Shown: positions 7,162 through 16,354, numbered from the stretch's first letter. The stretch: DNA of 58,183 nucleotides from Desulfobulbus rhabdoformis (GCF_016919065.1 NZ_JAFFQA010000032.1:1-58183), one strand, 5' to 3'. Notes: a model not told the origin generated them from the letters alone. Program-made: numbers and translations.

Positions 7162-7686
7162 ATGAATGAGTTACAGAACGCCGCCACCGGCGGCAAGAAT
7201 CAGGACCGAACCCGAAACTCAGTCCTTCGGCAGATGGCCCTGCTGCAATCCATGTCCCTGGAACAGCTCCGGGAAAAATGGCTCGACCTCTACGGAGAAG
7301 AGCCACCCCAGTACAAGAAACAATTCCTCATCAAGCGGCTGGCCTATCGCATCCAGGAGCTTTTCTACGGCGGGCTGTCCGAACAGGCCAAGGTCCATCT
7401 CCAGCAGGCCGCCAAGGAGGACCCGGTCGCCACTGTCAATCGACGCATCCCAGAAGAGCGGAAATCGAACGAAGCGATCCTGCCCGGGACCAGACTGGTG
7501 CGGGTCTGGAACGACCGGCGCTATGAGGTGATCGTCCTTGCCGATGGCTACGAGTTCGAAGGCCGCACCTTCCGGTCGCTCAGCGCGGTGGCCAGGGAGA
7601 TCACCGGGACCAGGTGGAACGGCAAGGTCTTTTTCGGACTGAAGAAGGTTTACGGCAGAAAAGCCGAGGGAGGTTCGGATGCTTGA
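7162..7686 (+). CDS. DUF2924 family protein
   Basis: 174 residues from MNELQNAATGGKNQ; AGGAG is six bases upstream of the ATG. The DUF2924 pattern is clear: LRQMALLQSMSLEQLREKWLDL..., KQFLIKRLAYRIQEL, then PGTRLVRVWNDRRYEVIVL and FRSLSAVAREITGTRWNG near the end. Members lie next to large serine recombinases in phages and integrative elements; function unknown, probably DNA-binding accessory. Its last codons overlap the recombinase start by eight bases, so the two are coupled. Confidence 0.88.
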   Translation: MNELQNAATGGKNQDRTRNSVLRQMALLQSMSLEQLREKWLDLYGEEPPQYKKQFLIKRLAYRIQELFYGGLSEQAKVHLQQAAKEDPVATVNRRIPEERKSNEAILPGTRLVRVWNDRRYEVIVLADGYEFEGRTFRSLSAVAREITGTRWNGKVFFGLKKVYGRKAEGGSDA

Positions 7687-9265
7687 TAACAGCAATGTCG
7701 CGCCGGGCAAAAACAAGACCCTGCGCTGTGCCATCTACACCCGCAAGAGCCACGAGGAAGGTCTCGAACAGGAGTTCAACTCGTTGGATGCGCAACGGGA
7801 ATCGGCGGAACACTATATCGAAGCCCAGAGGATGCGTGGCTGGACGGCTCTGCCGGATCGCTACGACGATGGTGGATTCTCGGGTGGAAACATGGAGCGC
7901 CCGGGGCTGCGTCGCCTGCTGGCGGACATCGATGCCGGGAAGATTGACGTGATCGTGGTCTACAAGGTCGACCGGCTGTCCCGCTCGCTGCTGGACTTCA
8001 TGAAGATGATCGACCTCTTCAACGAGAAGGGTGTCAGCTTCGTCTCGGTCACCCAGCACTTCAGCACCACCGACCCCACCGGCCGAATGTTTCTCGGCAT
8101 CCTGATCACCTTCGCCCAGTACGAGCGGGAGGTCATTGCCGAACGCATCCGGGACAAGGTGGCGGCCGCCAAGCGCCGGGGGAAATACTGCGGCGGCGTA
8201 CCCATTCTTGGATACGACGTCGACCGGAACAACAAGAAGCTGCTGGTCAACCCGGATGAAGCCAGGACGGTGCAGTACATCTTCCGCCGATTCATCCAGA
8301 TCGGCTCGGCCAAGAAGCTGGGCCAGGAATTGAACGAACAGGGATACCGCACAAAAGCCTGGACCACCAAGAAAGGCAAGGTTCGCGAGGGCTCAGAATG
8401 GAATACAGGCCACATCTACCGGCTGCTGAACAACCGGGTCTATATCGGCGAGATTGCCCACAAGGATCGCAGCTACCCCGGTGAGCACGAAGGGATCATC
8501 GACCGGGCGACCTGGGACAAGGTGCAGGCCATCCTGGAGGACAACAAACCGGTCAAGGTTTCCATGGCAAGAACCAAAATGGTCGCCCCGCTGAAAGGCG
8601 TCATCCGCTGCGGCCACTGCGGATGCTCGATGGGACCGACCTACGCCCGCAAGAACGGCCGCCACTACACCTATTACATCTGTCAGAAGGACAGCAAGCG
8701 GACCGTGAGCCGGTGCCCCCTCAAACGGATTCCCGCCGGGGACATCGAGCAGGCGGTAATCGAGCAATTGAGCGCGGTGTTCCGCACGCCGACACTGGTA
8801 GCCAAGACCTACTTCGCGGCCCGGGACATAGAGCAGGCGGAGCGGGAGCGGCTGTTCAAGCAGAAAGCCCAACTCGAGATGGAGCTGTCGCAGGCGCGGG
8901 AGCAGGCACTCGAACTGATGAAACCTGGCAGCGATCATCCGGGCAAGGCCGAGATGCTGACGACGGTCAACCGCCAGGCAGTCGAGCTCTCGAAACAACT
9001 GACCCATGTGAGCGAGCGCTGCAGAGCTTACCAGGGGAACAGCATCACGGAACAGGATGTGTCGGAGGCCTTCCAGAATGTCGAGGGCTTCTGGGAAGAC
9101 CTTTTCCCGGTGGAGCGGAATCGCCTCATCCGCCTCCTGGTGGACAAGGTGGAGATCCGCGAGACCGGAATCGACATGGAGCTGCGCACCAACGGATTGA
9201 CAACGCTCATCGCCGAACTGGCCGGTCTGGCATGCGAAGTCACTGAACGGAGGGCAAGCCGATGA
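7679..9265 (+). CDS. large serine recombinase (site-specific integrase/invertase type)
   Basis: 528 residues. The N-terminal resolvase domain has the nucleophile serine in YTRKS (S24) and the conserved VDRLSRS and QYEREVIAERIRDKV motifs. A recombinase domain follows (about 180-300, YRTKAWTTKKGKVREG...YIGEIAHKD), then a zinc ribbon (IRCGHCG ... YICQK ... SRCPLKR, about 312-350), a coiled coil (about 385-460) and a C-terminal part. It would cut and rejoin att sites through a Ser-DNA bond. All catalytic motifs look intact. GGGAGG precedes the ATG; the stop overlaps the next start (ATGA). It may be the integrase of the island or of a smaller element inside it. Confidence 0.95.
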   Translation: MLDNSNVAPGKNKTLRCAIYTRKSHEEGLEQEFNSLDAQRESAEHYIEAQRMRGWTALPDRYDDGGFSGGNMERPGLRRLLADIDAGKIDVIVVYKVDRLSRSLLDFMKMIDLFNEKGVSFVSVTQHFSTTDPTGRMFLGILITFAQYEREVIAERIRDKVAAAKRRGKYCGGVPILGYDVDRNNKKLLVNPDEARTVQYIFRRFIQIGSAKKLGQELNEQGYRTKAWTTKKGKVREGSEWNTGHIYRLLNNRVYIGEIAHKDRSYPGEHEGIIDRATWDKVQAILEDNKPVKVSMARTKMVAPLKGVIRCGHCGCSMGPTYARKNGRHYTYYICQKDSKRTVSRCPLKRIPAGDIEQAVIEQLSAVFRTPTLVAKTYFAARDIEQAERERLFKQKAQLEMELSQAREQALELMKPGSDHPGKAEMLTTVNRQAVELSKQLTHVSERCRAYQGNSITEQDVSEAFQNVEGFWEDLFPVERNRLIRLLVDKVEIRETGIDMELRTNGLTTLIAELAGLACEVTERRASR

Positions 9266-9684
9266 AAATGAAGCCGACCATTACCGTAGCCGACAACGGC
9301 AACCTGCAGATCCACATCCCGATGCTGATCCGGCGCATGCGCGGCCGCAAGACGGTCATCGCTCCCCAGGCCCTGGATGGGGATATCCCCGGGGCGCAGG
9401 AGCCGGTGCAGTCCGCCGTCCTCCAGGCGCTGGGAAGGGCCTTTTCCTGGGCCGACATCCTCGAATCCGGGCAGATCAAGTCCATCAGCGAGCTTGCCCG
9501 TACCCTCGACGTCGATGGCTCGTATGTGGCCCGCATTCTCAAGCTGACGACCCTGGCCCCCGACATCGTCGAAGCCCTGATCAACGGCGAGGAACCAAAC
9601 GGGTTATCGCTGGCCAAGCTGACCCAGACCTTTCCCGAGGACTGGGCCGAGCAGCGCCGCCAGTTCGGCTTCGCCACCGACTGA
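9262..9684 (+). CDS. ParB/HTH-like small protein of the recombinase cassette
   Basis: 140 residues from MKMKPTITVADNGNLQIHIP, coupled to the recombinase by ATGA. The C-terminal half contains a helix-turn-helix resembling ParB/KorB: IKSISELARTLDVDGSYVARILKLTTLAP (about 72-100), followed by NGLSLAKLTQTFPEDWAEQRRQFGF. The N-terminus is basic with MLIRRMRGRKTVIAP. DNA binding, perhaps as directionality factor or regulator, is inferred; small proteins of this kind follow DUF2924-recombinase pairs. Confidence 0.8.
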   Translation: MKMKPTITVADNGNLQIHIPMLIRRMRGRKTVIAPQALDGDIPGAQEPVQSAVLQALGRAFSWADILESGQIKSISELARTLDVDGSYVARILKLTTLAPDIVEALINGEEPNGLSLAKLTQTFPEDWAEQRRQFGFATD

Positions 9685-9710
9685 CGACCGGACCGGAGAC
9701 CGCCCCAGAG

Positions 9711-9741
9711 AGCCGACCATCAGCGTCGGCTTTTCTTCTTT
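9711..9741 (+). terminator. rho-independent terminator of recombinase cassette
   Basis: AGCCGAC-CATCAGC-GTCGGCT, a perfect 7-bp stem, followed by a T-rich tail (TTTTCTTCTTT). It begins 27 bases after the last stop of the cassette. Confidence 0.85.
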
Positions 9742-9864
9742 AGGGGGCAGGAAGCCGGAGTTGACCGCGCTTCTTTTCATGGCCGAGGCGGGCGATTTCG
9801 AAAAAAACGTCCGGTTGCGGCATCGAACGATGACCTAAGACAACCGCCCAAAATGGCAATCAGC

Positions 9865-10030
9865 CGCAAACCCTTATCAATCAGGGATGTAGCTTTCCGG
9901 ACGAGCTTCGGACTTGGTCCGGAGAAAACAGAGAATCAGGGGCCAAACAGAGAAAGAAAGGCTGGAAGATGGGGAGAATCGATGGTGCGGAGAGGTGCTT
10001 CGGAAAGATGTGAAACAGGCGCAAACCCTT
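9865..10030 (+). repeat. 11-bp direct repeat CGCAAACCCTT
   Basis: CGCAAACCCTT occurs at 9865-9875 and again at 10020-10030, each followed within nine bases by AGGG or AAGGGG that could pair with CCCT/CCCTT. Two copies this close in non-coding sequence may be recombination or regulatory sites; no function is shown. Confidence 0.35.
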
Positions 10031-10050
10031 TAGAAACAAGGGGAAAAAGA

Positions 10051-10091
10051 AAACCCGTCACCCCGGAGAATGACCCCAGAGAGACGGGTTT
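10051..10091. terminator. terminator-like hairpin
   Basis: AAACCCGTC (10051-10059) and GACGGGTTT (10083-10091) form a perfect 9-bp stem with a 23-base loop, followed by GTCTTTTC on the plus strand. On the minus strand it lies just behind the tRNA-like CTCCACCA at 10104, the usual place for a tRNA terminator. No intact gene now ends here. Confidence 0.5.
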
Positions 10092-10334
10092 GTCTTTTCT
10101 AAATGGTGGAGGGAACGCCGACCTACCGCAAATCAGTCTCAAAGCCCGCGCTCCTCGTAACTCCCTGATAATAAACGCCGAAGTCATTTCACACAACAAC
10201 TTCCCGACAACCCGACCAGAGAAACGAATTTCTCCCCTGATTTCCCGGCACCGGACGAGGGTTACGGGTTTGCAGTAAAACCGGATACCTGGCGTCGAGC
10301 AGCAACAACTTCGAATCCAGTTTTCGGACGCCGG

Positions 10335-10359
10335 TTCGGTTCCCAAAACGGGAATCGAA
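10335..10359 (-). terminator. hairpin directly behind the antiporter stop codon
   Basis: TTCGGTTCCC and GGGAATCGAA form a 10-bp stem (one G-T pair) with a 5-base loop, five bases past the stop of the last gene of the long minus-strand run. There is no T tract, so it may be a weak terminator or an RNA-stabilising 3' hairpin. Confidence 0.4.
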
Positions 10360-10364
10360 TTGGC

Positions 10365-11342
10365 CTATGCCTGCCCGCCGAAAACCGTGCTGATCAGGTA
10401 GGCCGTATAGCCCACGTAACAGACCAGCAGCACCGCGCCCTCGATGCGGTTGATACGCCCCGGTCCCCGGAATCCATAGCCGATCACGAACAGCGACAGG
10501 GTCAGTGCGGCCATCACCAGCATGTCCCGGTTGAAGACTTCCGGCCCTACGGCCAGCGGATGAATCGTACCGGCGATCCCCACAACCGCCAGGGTGTTGA
10601 ACAGGTTGGAGCCCAGGATATTGCCGAGAGCGATATCGTGTTCGCCCTTCCTGGCTGCAATGATTGACGAGGCCAACTCCGGCAGAGAGGTGCCGACCGC
10701 AACGATGGTCAGGCCGATGATCAGGTCACTGACCCCGAATCCGTGAGCAATTTCCACCGCGCCCCAGACCAGGATACGAGAGCTGACGATGAGCAGCGCC
10801 AACCCCACTACCAACCAGAAGACCGCACGGCGGATCGGCATGGTGCGGACGTCCAACTCCTGCTCCATCTCGCTTCCCAGCGCATCCTCTTTCTTTTGCA
10901 TCCCTTGCCAGATGGTCCAGGCCATTAAACCGCCGAACACGGCAAGCAGCACGATGGCATCAAGCCGGGTGATCTCGCCATCCCAGAGTTGCCATGCCGC
11001 CAGGGCGGTCACCGCCGTCAGGATGGGCAGTTCCTTGCGCAGCACCTGCGAATGTACGGCGATGGGGCTGATCAGCGCCGTGATCCCCAGGATCAGGGCG
11101 ATGTTGGTGATGTTTGAGCCGTAGGCGTTACCCAGCGCGATACCCGGGTTACCCTGCGAGGCGGCCAGTGCCGATACCACCATCTCCGGCGCGGAGGTAC
11201 CGAACCCGACAATCACCATGCCGATCAAGAGCGGCGGCATGCCGAAATGGCGAGCGGTAGAGGCCGAGCCCTCCACAAAACGGTCGGCGCTCCAAACGAG
11301 GAGCGCCAAGCCAAAAAATACAGCGATGAAGGCCAGTGTCAT
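10365..11342 (-). CDS. calcium/sodium antiporter (CaCA family, YrbG-like)
   Basis: 325 residues from MTLAFIAVFFGLALLVWSADR, the length of E. coli YrbG. I use the ATG at 11342 because it starts 16 bases after the upstream stop and the N-terminus then begins directly with a membrane segment; a longer frame overlaps the neighbour. Both alpha repeats of the family are intact: VGFGTSAPEMVVSALAAS (about 45-62) with GNAYGSNITNIALILG, and VAVGTSLPELASSIIAA (about 210) with GNILGSNLFNTLAVVG. About ten hydrophobic segments are present. The protein exchanges Na+ or H+ for Ca2+ across the inner membrane. It is the last gene of the BREX run, an unexpected neighbour. Confidence 0.93.
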   Translation of the reverse strand: MTLAFIAVFFGLALLVWSADRFVEGSASTARHFGMPPLLIGMVIVGFGTSAPEMVVSALAASQGNPGIALGNAYGSNITNIALILGITALISPIAVHSQVLRKELPILTAVTALAAWQLWDGEITRLDAIVLLAVFGGLMAWTIWQGMQKKEDALGSEMEQELDVRTMPIRRAVFWLVVGLALLIVSSRILVWGAVEIAHGFGVSDLIIGLTIVAVGTSLPELASSIIAARKGEHDIALGNILGSNLFNTLAVVGIAGTIHPLAVGPEVFNRDMLVMAALTLSLFVIGYGFRGPGRINRIEGAVLLVCYVGYTAYLISTVFGGQA

Positions 11343-11358
11343 ACGAAATATTAGCCCC

Positions 11359-13044
11359 TCAAGCGAGTTCCCAGCGGTCAACAAGAACTTCAAGCAGGTC
11401 TTTTTGCCGTTGATCGACAACAGATGGTGTCCATTCAGCGGTTTTAAGAACCTGCGTCGTCAGAACGTATGACGACACCCCTCGCTTCCCGCCAAAGTAC
11501 GCTGTCTTCTTGGTGTCGAAATCAAAGTTTTGTGCTTTCGAGTTCCGCTTCTGTGTAAGGGGTACAAGGTTCGCTATGCGATGTACCCAGTTCTTCCGCC
11601 CGTCTGGATCGGGCCATAACTTCGCCCATTCGCTCCCGTCGCTGACGGTTTGCGGGAGAACGTGCTCGATAGTCAGTAGGGTTGGATCATAGGTTGCGGC
11701 TCCATCTGACAGGAATGAATCCAAGCGCAGGATAAGGTAATTGCGGCGGCGAGCCGTCAACTCATAGATCTTGCCATCAAGGGCTTGTTTCATCTCATCG
11801 ATTTCAGCCTTGGTCAGTTCGACGCTGACAGCAGGTGCATCCTTTGAATGCGGGGCTTGCAGGGAAGCAATAACCTCTGCATAACGTTCGATGCGTTGAT
11901 TCACGTTTTTTGCGCAGATGTGCAGATAGGCCGCCAGGCGCTCCAACTTTGTAAAGAACCACAAAACGTATTCCGGGTGATCTTTCTCCTGTGAAAGGAA
12001 GAGGATCGCTGGCGGCAGCCAATCGGAGTTATCGATGCGATTCAGCCATTTCAGAAGACGATTCACGTCCTCAGCATTTTTCGTGGACACATATTGCTGT
12101 GATTTTGCGATGAGGTATGAATCGGCGTAGGGCTCCAGGACTTTTTCAATCAGGTCTTCCGGCGTGGCAACCACGCTCAGCACATGCTCCTTGAACTCCT
12201 CAAGTAGCGCACGCTTGGCCTTTTCCCGAGCATAAATCATCCGGATGTGTCCAAACAGGTCATTGAAACCATTCCTGCCGGTTTGAACTTCGAGTTCCTC
12301 CCATTTTTCAGTGAACTCATCCTGACGCGCCGGGGGAATTCGCCCAATAACATCAGCCTTAACAATATCGGAAGGGAGCAAATCTAGGCCTCGGTTGTTC
12401 AGCACTGAGAACACCCTGAAGGCGGATTGCTGGCTTGGCGTTGAAACCGCCACCAAAAAGCACCGTTGAACCAGAAACGCGCCAAAAGCACATAGCTTGT
12501 CGGCGTCACTGCCGAAGGTATTTTTAAGTCTGTCCAGCAACAGGCGACTGTTCGACTGAATATTCTTCTGAGATTCGTTGTCGAGACCAGCAGGATCAAG
12601 GCCGAGCAGGGTATCAAAATCAAGAGACTGAACGTGTTTCGTAAAAAACTCACGGTCTCTTTCTCGGAGAGAAAGCCTCGGTTTAGGCTTCAGTCCCTGG
12701 GAGGCACGTCCTGGCTCCCTTATGTAGTTCTCGAAGTCACTCCTCAGATCGCCCGAAAGATTTGACGTTATCGATGAGAGGAGAATCGTCAGCGTCGTTA
12801 ATCTCTGCTGACCATCAATGACCTCAGAGTAAGGCTTTCCTTCTTCTTTGATCAGAACAATGCTGCCGAGGAAATAAGTGTCTTCCTTCTCGCGGACGTA
12901 AAAATCATATAGGTCGTCAAACAGCTCGGACGCCTGGTCCACTGTCCACGCATACGGCCTCTGATACGACGGTATGACATAATCAAAGTCGGAGCTGAAT
13001 ATTTTCGAGAGAGGATATTCGGCACCACTGATTTTCTTGCTCAT
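11359..13044 (-). CDS. DUF262/DUF1524 protein, GmrSD-like type IV restriction enzyme
   Basis: 561 residues. The N-terminal DUF262 domain has PSYQRPYAW (about 25-33) and the nucleotide-binding VIDGQQRLTTLTILL (about 75-89). The C-terminal DUF1524 HNH-type nuclease domain has LTIEHVLPQ (about 460) and IANLVPLTQKRNSKAQN (about 490-506). Fused proteins of this type cut DNA with modified cytosines in an NTP-dependent way; BrxU in BREX islands is one example. Here it would complement BREX by attacking phages with modified genomes. It lies 44 bases downstream of sbcC and 16 bases upstream of the antiporter. Motifs look intact. Confidence 0.92.
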   Translation of the reverse strand: MSKKISGAEYPLSKIFSSDFDYVIPSYQRPYAWTVDQASELFDDLYDFYVREKEDTYFLGSIVLIKEEGKPYSEVIDGQQRLTTLTILLSSITSNLSGDLRSDFENYIREPGRASQGLKPKPRLSLRERDREFFTKHVQSLDFDTLLGLDPAGLDNESQKNIQSNSRLLLDRLKNTFGSDADKLCAFGAFLVQRCFLVAVSTPSQQSAFRVFSVLNNRGLDLLPSDIVKADVIGRIPPARQDEFTEKWEELEVQTGRNGFNDLFGHIRMIYAREKAKRALLEEFKEHVLSVVATPEDLIEKVLEPYADSYLIAKSQQYVSTKNAEDVNRLLKWLNRIDNSDWLPPAILFLSQEKDHPEYVLWFFTKLERLAAYLHICAKNVNQRIERYAEVIASLQAPHSKDAPAVSVELTKAEIDEMKQALDGKIYELTARRRNYLILRLDSFLSDGAATYDPTLLTIEHVLPQTVSDGSEWAKLWPDPDGRKNWVHRIANLVPLTQKRNSKAQNFDFDTKKTAYFGGKRGVSSYVLTTQVLKTAEWTPSVVDQRQKDLLEVLVDRWELA

Positions 13045-13088
13045 CTTGTCTCCTTGTTATTAACCATCTTCTCGAAATTCCAGCTCCG

Positions 13089-16000
13089 CTAAACTGGGAC
13101 GACGCTGCCGCATCCAGGCCCGGATATCTGGCTTCTGCCACCGGTTTGAGGCGTTACCTGGATCTGCGTGCTGATCCGCTCCTTCAAGGCGGGCACGTGC
13201 GAAATGACGCCGATCAGTTTGCCGTCCTGCTGCAGGCCCGCGAGGGTTTCCAGGGCGGTGTCGAGGGCTTCCTCGTCCAGGGTGCCGAAGCCTTCATCCA
13301 GGAACAGCGAATCCACACGGACATTCTTGCTGGCCATATGGGACAACCCAAGCGCCAGGGACAGGCTGACGATAAAGCTCTCGCCGCCGGAAAGATTCTT
13401 CGTGGACCGAATCTCTCCAGCCTGATAGTTGTCGACCACGTTGAGCTCAAGGGGCTGAGCATCGTCTCGGGCCAGCAAGTAGCGGTCGGTCATTTTCTGC
13501 AATTGCCGGTTGGCGTGACCAATCATCATTTCGAAGGTCAGCCCCTGGGCAAAATTGCGGTACTTCTTTCCGTCTGCGGAGCCGATCAATTCGTGCAGGT
13601 TTTCCCACCTGCGGCACTCTTTTTTCTGGGCCTCGATAGCTGCCTGCTTTTCCTTTATCAGCTCTTTAGCGGCCGCATTTTCACTCAACTTGTGCTTGAG
13701 ACCGGCAATGATGTCCCGTAGCTCTTTCAGGGCCTCCTCTTGCTCTTTGAATTGGGGCTCGAGCTCTTCCAGCGACTTGTCGGTGACCTTGCGGGCCATT
13801 TCCGTAGCCAGGCGCGTTTCCCGATCCTTCTGTCTGGCCTTCAGATCCGTTTGACGCTCATCCAGATCCTTGGCCGTGGCTGTCAGCTCCGCCCGAGCTT
13901 CAGAGGGTATTATGGCCGCCAGGAACTGTTCTTCGTTTGAAAAGCCAACAGGCGCGAGCGCTGCGGAGAATACTGTTTCAAGCCTTCTCAGTTCCGGCTC
14001 TCGTTGATCGATGCGTTTCTTCAGAGATTCGACATGGGCCTTCGCGGTATTCCATTTTTGTTGGAGCTCATTGTGCCGGTCTCTGGCTTGTTTTTCGGCA
14101 CCTTCGGCATCCGAAATCGCCTTGTTTAAACGGCGCTCCTCATCGTCCGGATTCTTGTCGCCGTACAGTGCATTGCGCTCATCACTTCCAGCGACGAGTA
14201 CCTTTTTCAAGGTCTCCAGGCGTTCCAGCTTTTCGGTCAGGGCGGTGCTTTGAGTTTCGATAACCGCATCCAGCCGCTTCACCTCGCTGTCGATGTCGGA
14301 AATTTGTTTTTCGATGTCCGCCTTTTTCTTGACCTGGGCCTGCCACGCCTTCAGCCGCGCCTTGAGGGTTTCGATCAGTGATGAAATGTCGGTTTCAGGG
14401 ATGTCCGCAATACCAAGCGGCTGGAGCTTGGCAGAGACAGACTGCCTGCGTTCGGCAAAATCGGCACGGAGTTTCACCAGGCCGTCCTTCACCTCGGCCA
14501 GGGCTTTCTCGGCAGCCTTCTTGTCATTAGCCGCTGCTGACTCCAGCTTCTCAGCCTCCGTCAGGTTCTTACGGGCTAGGTTTTCAGCTTCTTCGAGTTT
14601 CTTGATGGCGGCTTCCTGATCCTCGGCTTTGCTGATCAGGCTGGCCAGGGAATCGATCTTCCGTTCGGTTTCATCGGGGACGGGTACATTCCCTTCCGCG
14701 AAGGGGTGTTCGGTTGCGCCGCAAAGAGGACAGGGCTTGCCGTCTTCCAGTTTTGCCCGGTGATCTTCAAGCTCCGCAATTTTGGTCAGGAAGGCCATTT
14801 CTCGCAGCAGGGTTTCCTTCTCGGTGCGATATTCCCGCAACAAGCGGTCTCCCAGCAACTGGCTCAATGCATCTTTGCTCTGCTGAAGCTGTTTTAAGGC
14901 GTCCTCCAGTTCCTCCTTCCGAATGCCGGATTGCTTCTGACAGTCGTCGAGTGACTTTGTCGCCAGTTCCAGAGTCGTATTGGCCGCTTCTTGAGCAGCC
15001 TCTTTTTGAACGATTTCATTTTGTTTGGAGAGCAGGCCGCCGATCTGTTCTTCAACGCCAGCCAGACCACTTATCAGCCATTCATCCTGTGCATGCTCCT
15101 TGAGATAGCCGTCCACAAGATCCAGCGTCTCATGAGCCTTGGAGCGTTTGTCCTGCTCTTCGAGCCGGGCTTTTTTGTCTGCATCAATTTTTGCCGTAGC
15201 CTTCTTGCAGCCCTCATCCTCTTCCGATACAGCTTTTTTCTGATCGGAAAGTTTCTGATCGAGGGAGCGAACCTTCTGCAATGTAGGCGCGGCGGCTTTC
15301 AGCTCTTCTTTGGCCCGAGCGGTTTGTTGCTCAGTCGATTTCAGTGCCTCGGCCTGTTCCTTGGCAGAGGATTCCAGTCCAGGAAGAGCCTCTTCCTCGG
15401 CTTTCAAGCCTGCACTGTCATCCGCCTGTTGTTTGCGGGTAGCAGTGAGCGTTGCGTATGCGCCGTCCAGTGAAGCGGCGCTCAAAGCCCGGCCCAGCTT
15501 TTCACGGTCCGGTTTGAATGCCTCGATATCGCCCTGCAGCTTGCTCGCTTCATCGGCCAGGTTGATGATTTCCTTCTTCAGTCCATCGATGGTGGTGAGC
15601 CAGGCAATGGCCTTCCCGGTTTCAACGGCCCTGGCGGAAAGGTCTGTCTCTTCCTTCTGCTTTGCTTCGAGTGCCTGCCCGATCTCTTGTTCCTGCTCCG
15701 GGTCAAGAATCACGATACCTGCCGTTTCAGCCTGGAGCAGGTTCAGTTTTTCCCGCTCCTCACGTTGGCGCTCATGGACACGGATGGATATCTGGCTGTA
15801 GATCTCTGTGCCCGTTATCTGCTCCAGGATCGGAGCCCGATCATCCGGTGCCGCCTGAAGGAACGCGGCAAAGCCGCCCTGGGCCAGCAACATGGAGCGG
15901 GTAAAACGGTCAAAGTCCATGCCGGTAGCGGACTCGATCTGGTCGGCTACACCTCTGATCTTGGATTCGAAAATCTCGCCGGAATCGGCATTGGCAATTT

Positions 16001-16343
16001 CGTGCTTCGGGGCCTGGAGTTCGCCATCCGGCTTCTTGCGCGCCCGGTGTTGGCTCCAGTGACAGCGGTAACGCCCGGTCTGGGTTTCGAAGGTCACCTC
16101 GGCAAAACATTCGCCGGTCTGGCGGGACATGATTTCGTTTCCGCTCTTGGTGACCTTGTTCAGGCGAGGCGTCCGCCCATAAAGGGCGAGGCAAATAGCA
16201 TCGAGGATGGTGGTCTTCCCCGCGCCGGTGGGGCCGGTGATGGCGAAGATGCCGTCAGACGCGAAGGCCGGATGCATCAGGTCGATTTGCCATTCGCCGA
16301 CCAGTGAGTTCAGATTCTTGAAGCGTACCTGCAGGATTCTCAT
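13089..16343 (-). CDS. sbcC: SbcC, exonuclease ATPase subunit (Rad50-like)
   Basis: 1084 residues. Walker A GPTGAGKTT lies near residue 38; very long coiled coils follow, with a zinc hook CPLCG near residue 539; the C-terminal lobe has the ABC signature LSGGESFIVSLSLALGLS and Walker B DSLFLDEGFGTLDEEAL. With SbcD it forms the SMC-like nuclease that opens DNA hairpins, trims ends and can destroy phage replication intermediates. The start is 11 bases behind the sbcD stop. The tail (PQTGGRSQISGPGCGSVVPV) is unstructured. SbcCD is usually chromosomal; here it sits inside a defence island, so it may be a mobile second copy. Confidence 0.95.
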   Translation of the reverse strand: MRILQVRFKNLNSLVGEWQIDLMHPAFASDGIFAITGPTGAGKTTILDAICLALYGRTPRLNKVTKSGNEIMSRQTGECFAEVTFETQTGRYRCHWSQHRARKKPDGELQAPKHEIANADSGEIFESKIRGVADQIESATGMDFDRFTRSMLLAQGGFAAFLQAAPDDRAPILEQITGTEIYSQISIRVHERQREEREKLNLLQAETAGIVILDPEQEQEIGQALEAKQKEETDLSARAVETGKAIAWLTTIDGLKKEIINLADEASKLQGDIEAFKPDREKLGRALSAASLDGAYATLTATRKQQADDSAGLKAEEEALPGLESSAKEQAEALKSTEQQTARAKEELKAAAPTLQKVRSLDQKLSDQKKAVSEEDEGCKKATAKIDADKKARLEEQDKRSKAHETLDLVDGYLKEHAQDEWLISGLAGVEEQIGGLLSKQNEIVQKEAAQEAANTTLELATKSLDDCQKQSGIRKEELEDALKQLQQSKDALSQLLGDRLLREYRTEKETLLREMAFLTKIAELEDHRAKLEDGKPCPLCGATEHPFAEGNVPVPDETERKIDSLASLISKAEDQEAAIKKLEEAENLARKNLTEAEKLESAAANDKKAAEKALAEVKDGLVKLRADFAERRQSVSAKLQPLGIADIPETDISSLIETLKARLKAWQAQVKKKADIEKQISDIDSEVKRLDAVIETQSTALTEKLERLETLKKVLVAGSDERNALYGDKNPDDEERRLNKAISDAEGAEKQARDRHNELQQKWNTAKAHVESLKKRIDQREPELRRLETVFSAALAPVGFSNEEQFLAAIIPSEARAELTATAKDLDERQTDLKARQKDRETRLATEMARKVTDKSLEELEPQFKEQEEALKELRDIIAGLKHKLSENAAAKELIKEKQAAIEAQKKECRRWENLHELIGSADGKKYRNFAQGLTFEMMIGHANRQLQKMTDRYLLARDDAQPLELNVVDNYQAGEIRSTKNLSGGESFIVSLSLALGLSHMASKNVRVDSLFLDEGFGTLDEEALDTALETLAGLQQDGKLIGVISHVPALKERISTQIQVTPQTGGRSQISGPGCGSVVPV

Positions 16344-16354
16344 GGACAGCCTCT

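Larger units (their letters stand above)
9742..10334. other. gene-free region between convergent units
   Basis: About 590 bases without a supported gene; the 141-residue frame at 9853-10278 (+) has no ribosome site and an unstructured composition. The region holds the direct repeat at 9865/10020, the hairpin at 10051-10091 and, next to it, TGGTGGAGGGAAC (10104-10116), which reads on the minus strand as a tRNA/tmRNA-like 3' end. This is the likeliest place for an attachment-site scar. Confidence 0.5.

Noticed and set aside
9853..10278. 141-residue plus-strand ORF in the gap after the recombinase cassette
   Set aside because: No ribosome site, disordered Arg/Pro/Ser/Asn-rich composition, and it spans a terminator-like hairpin.
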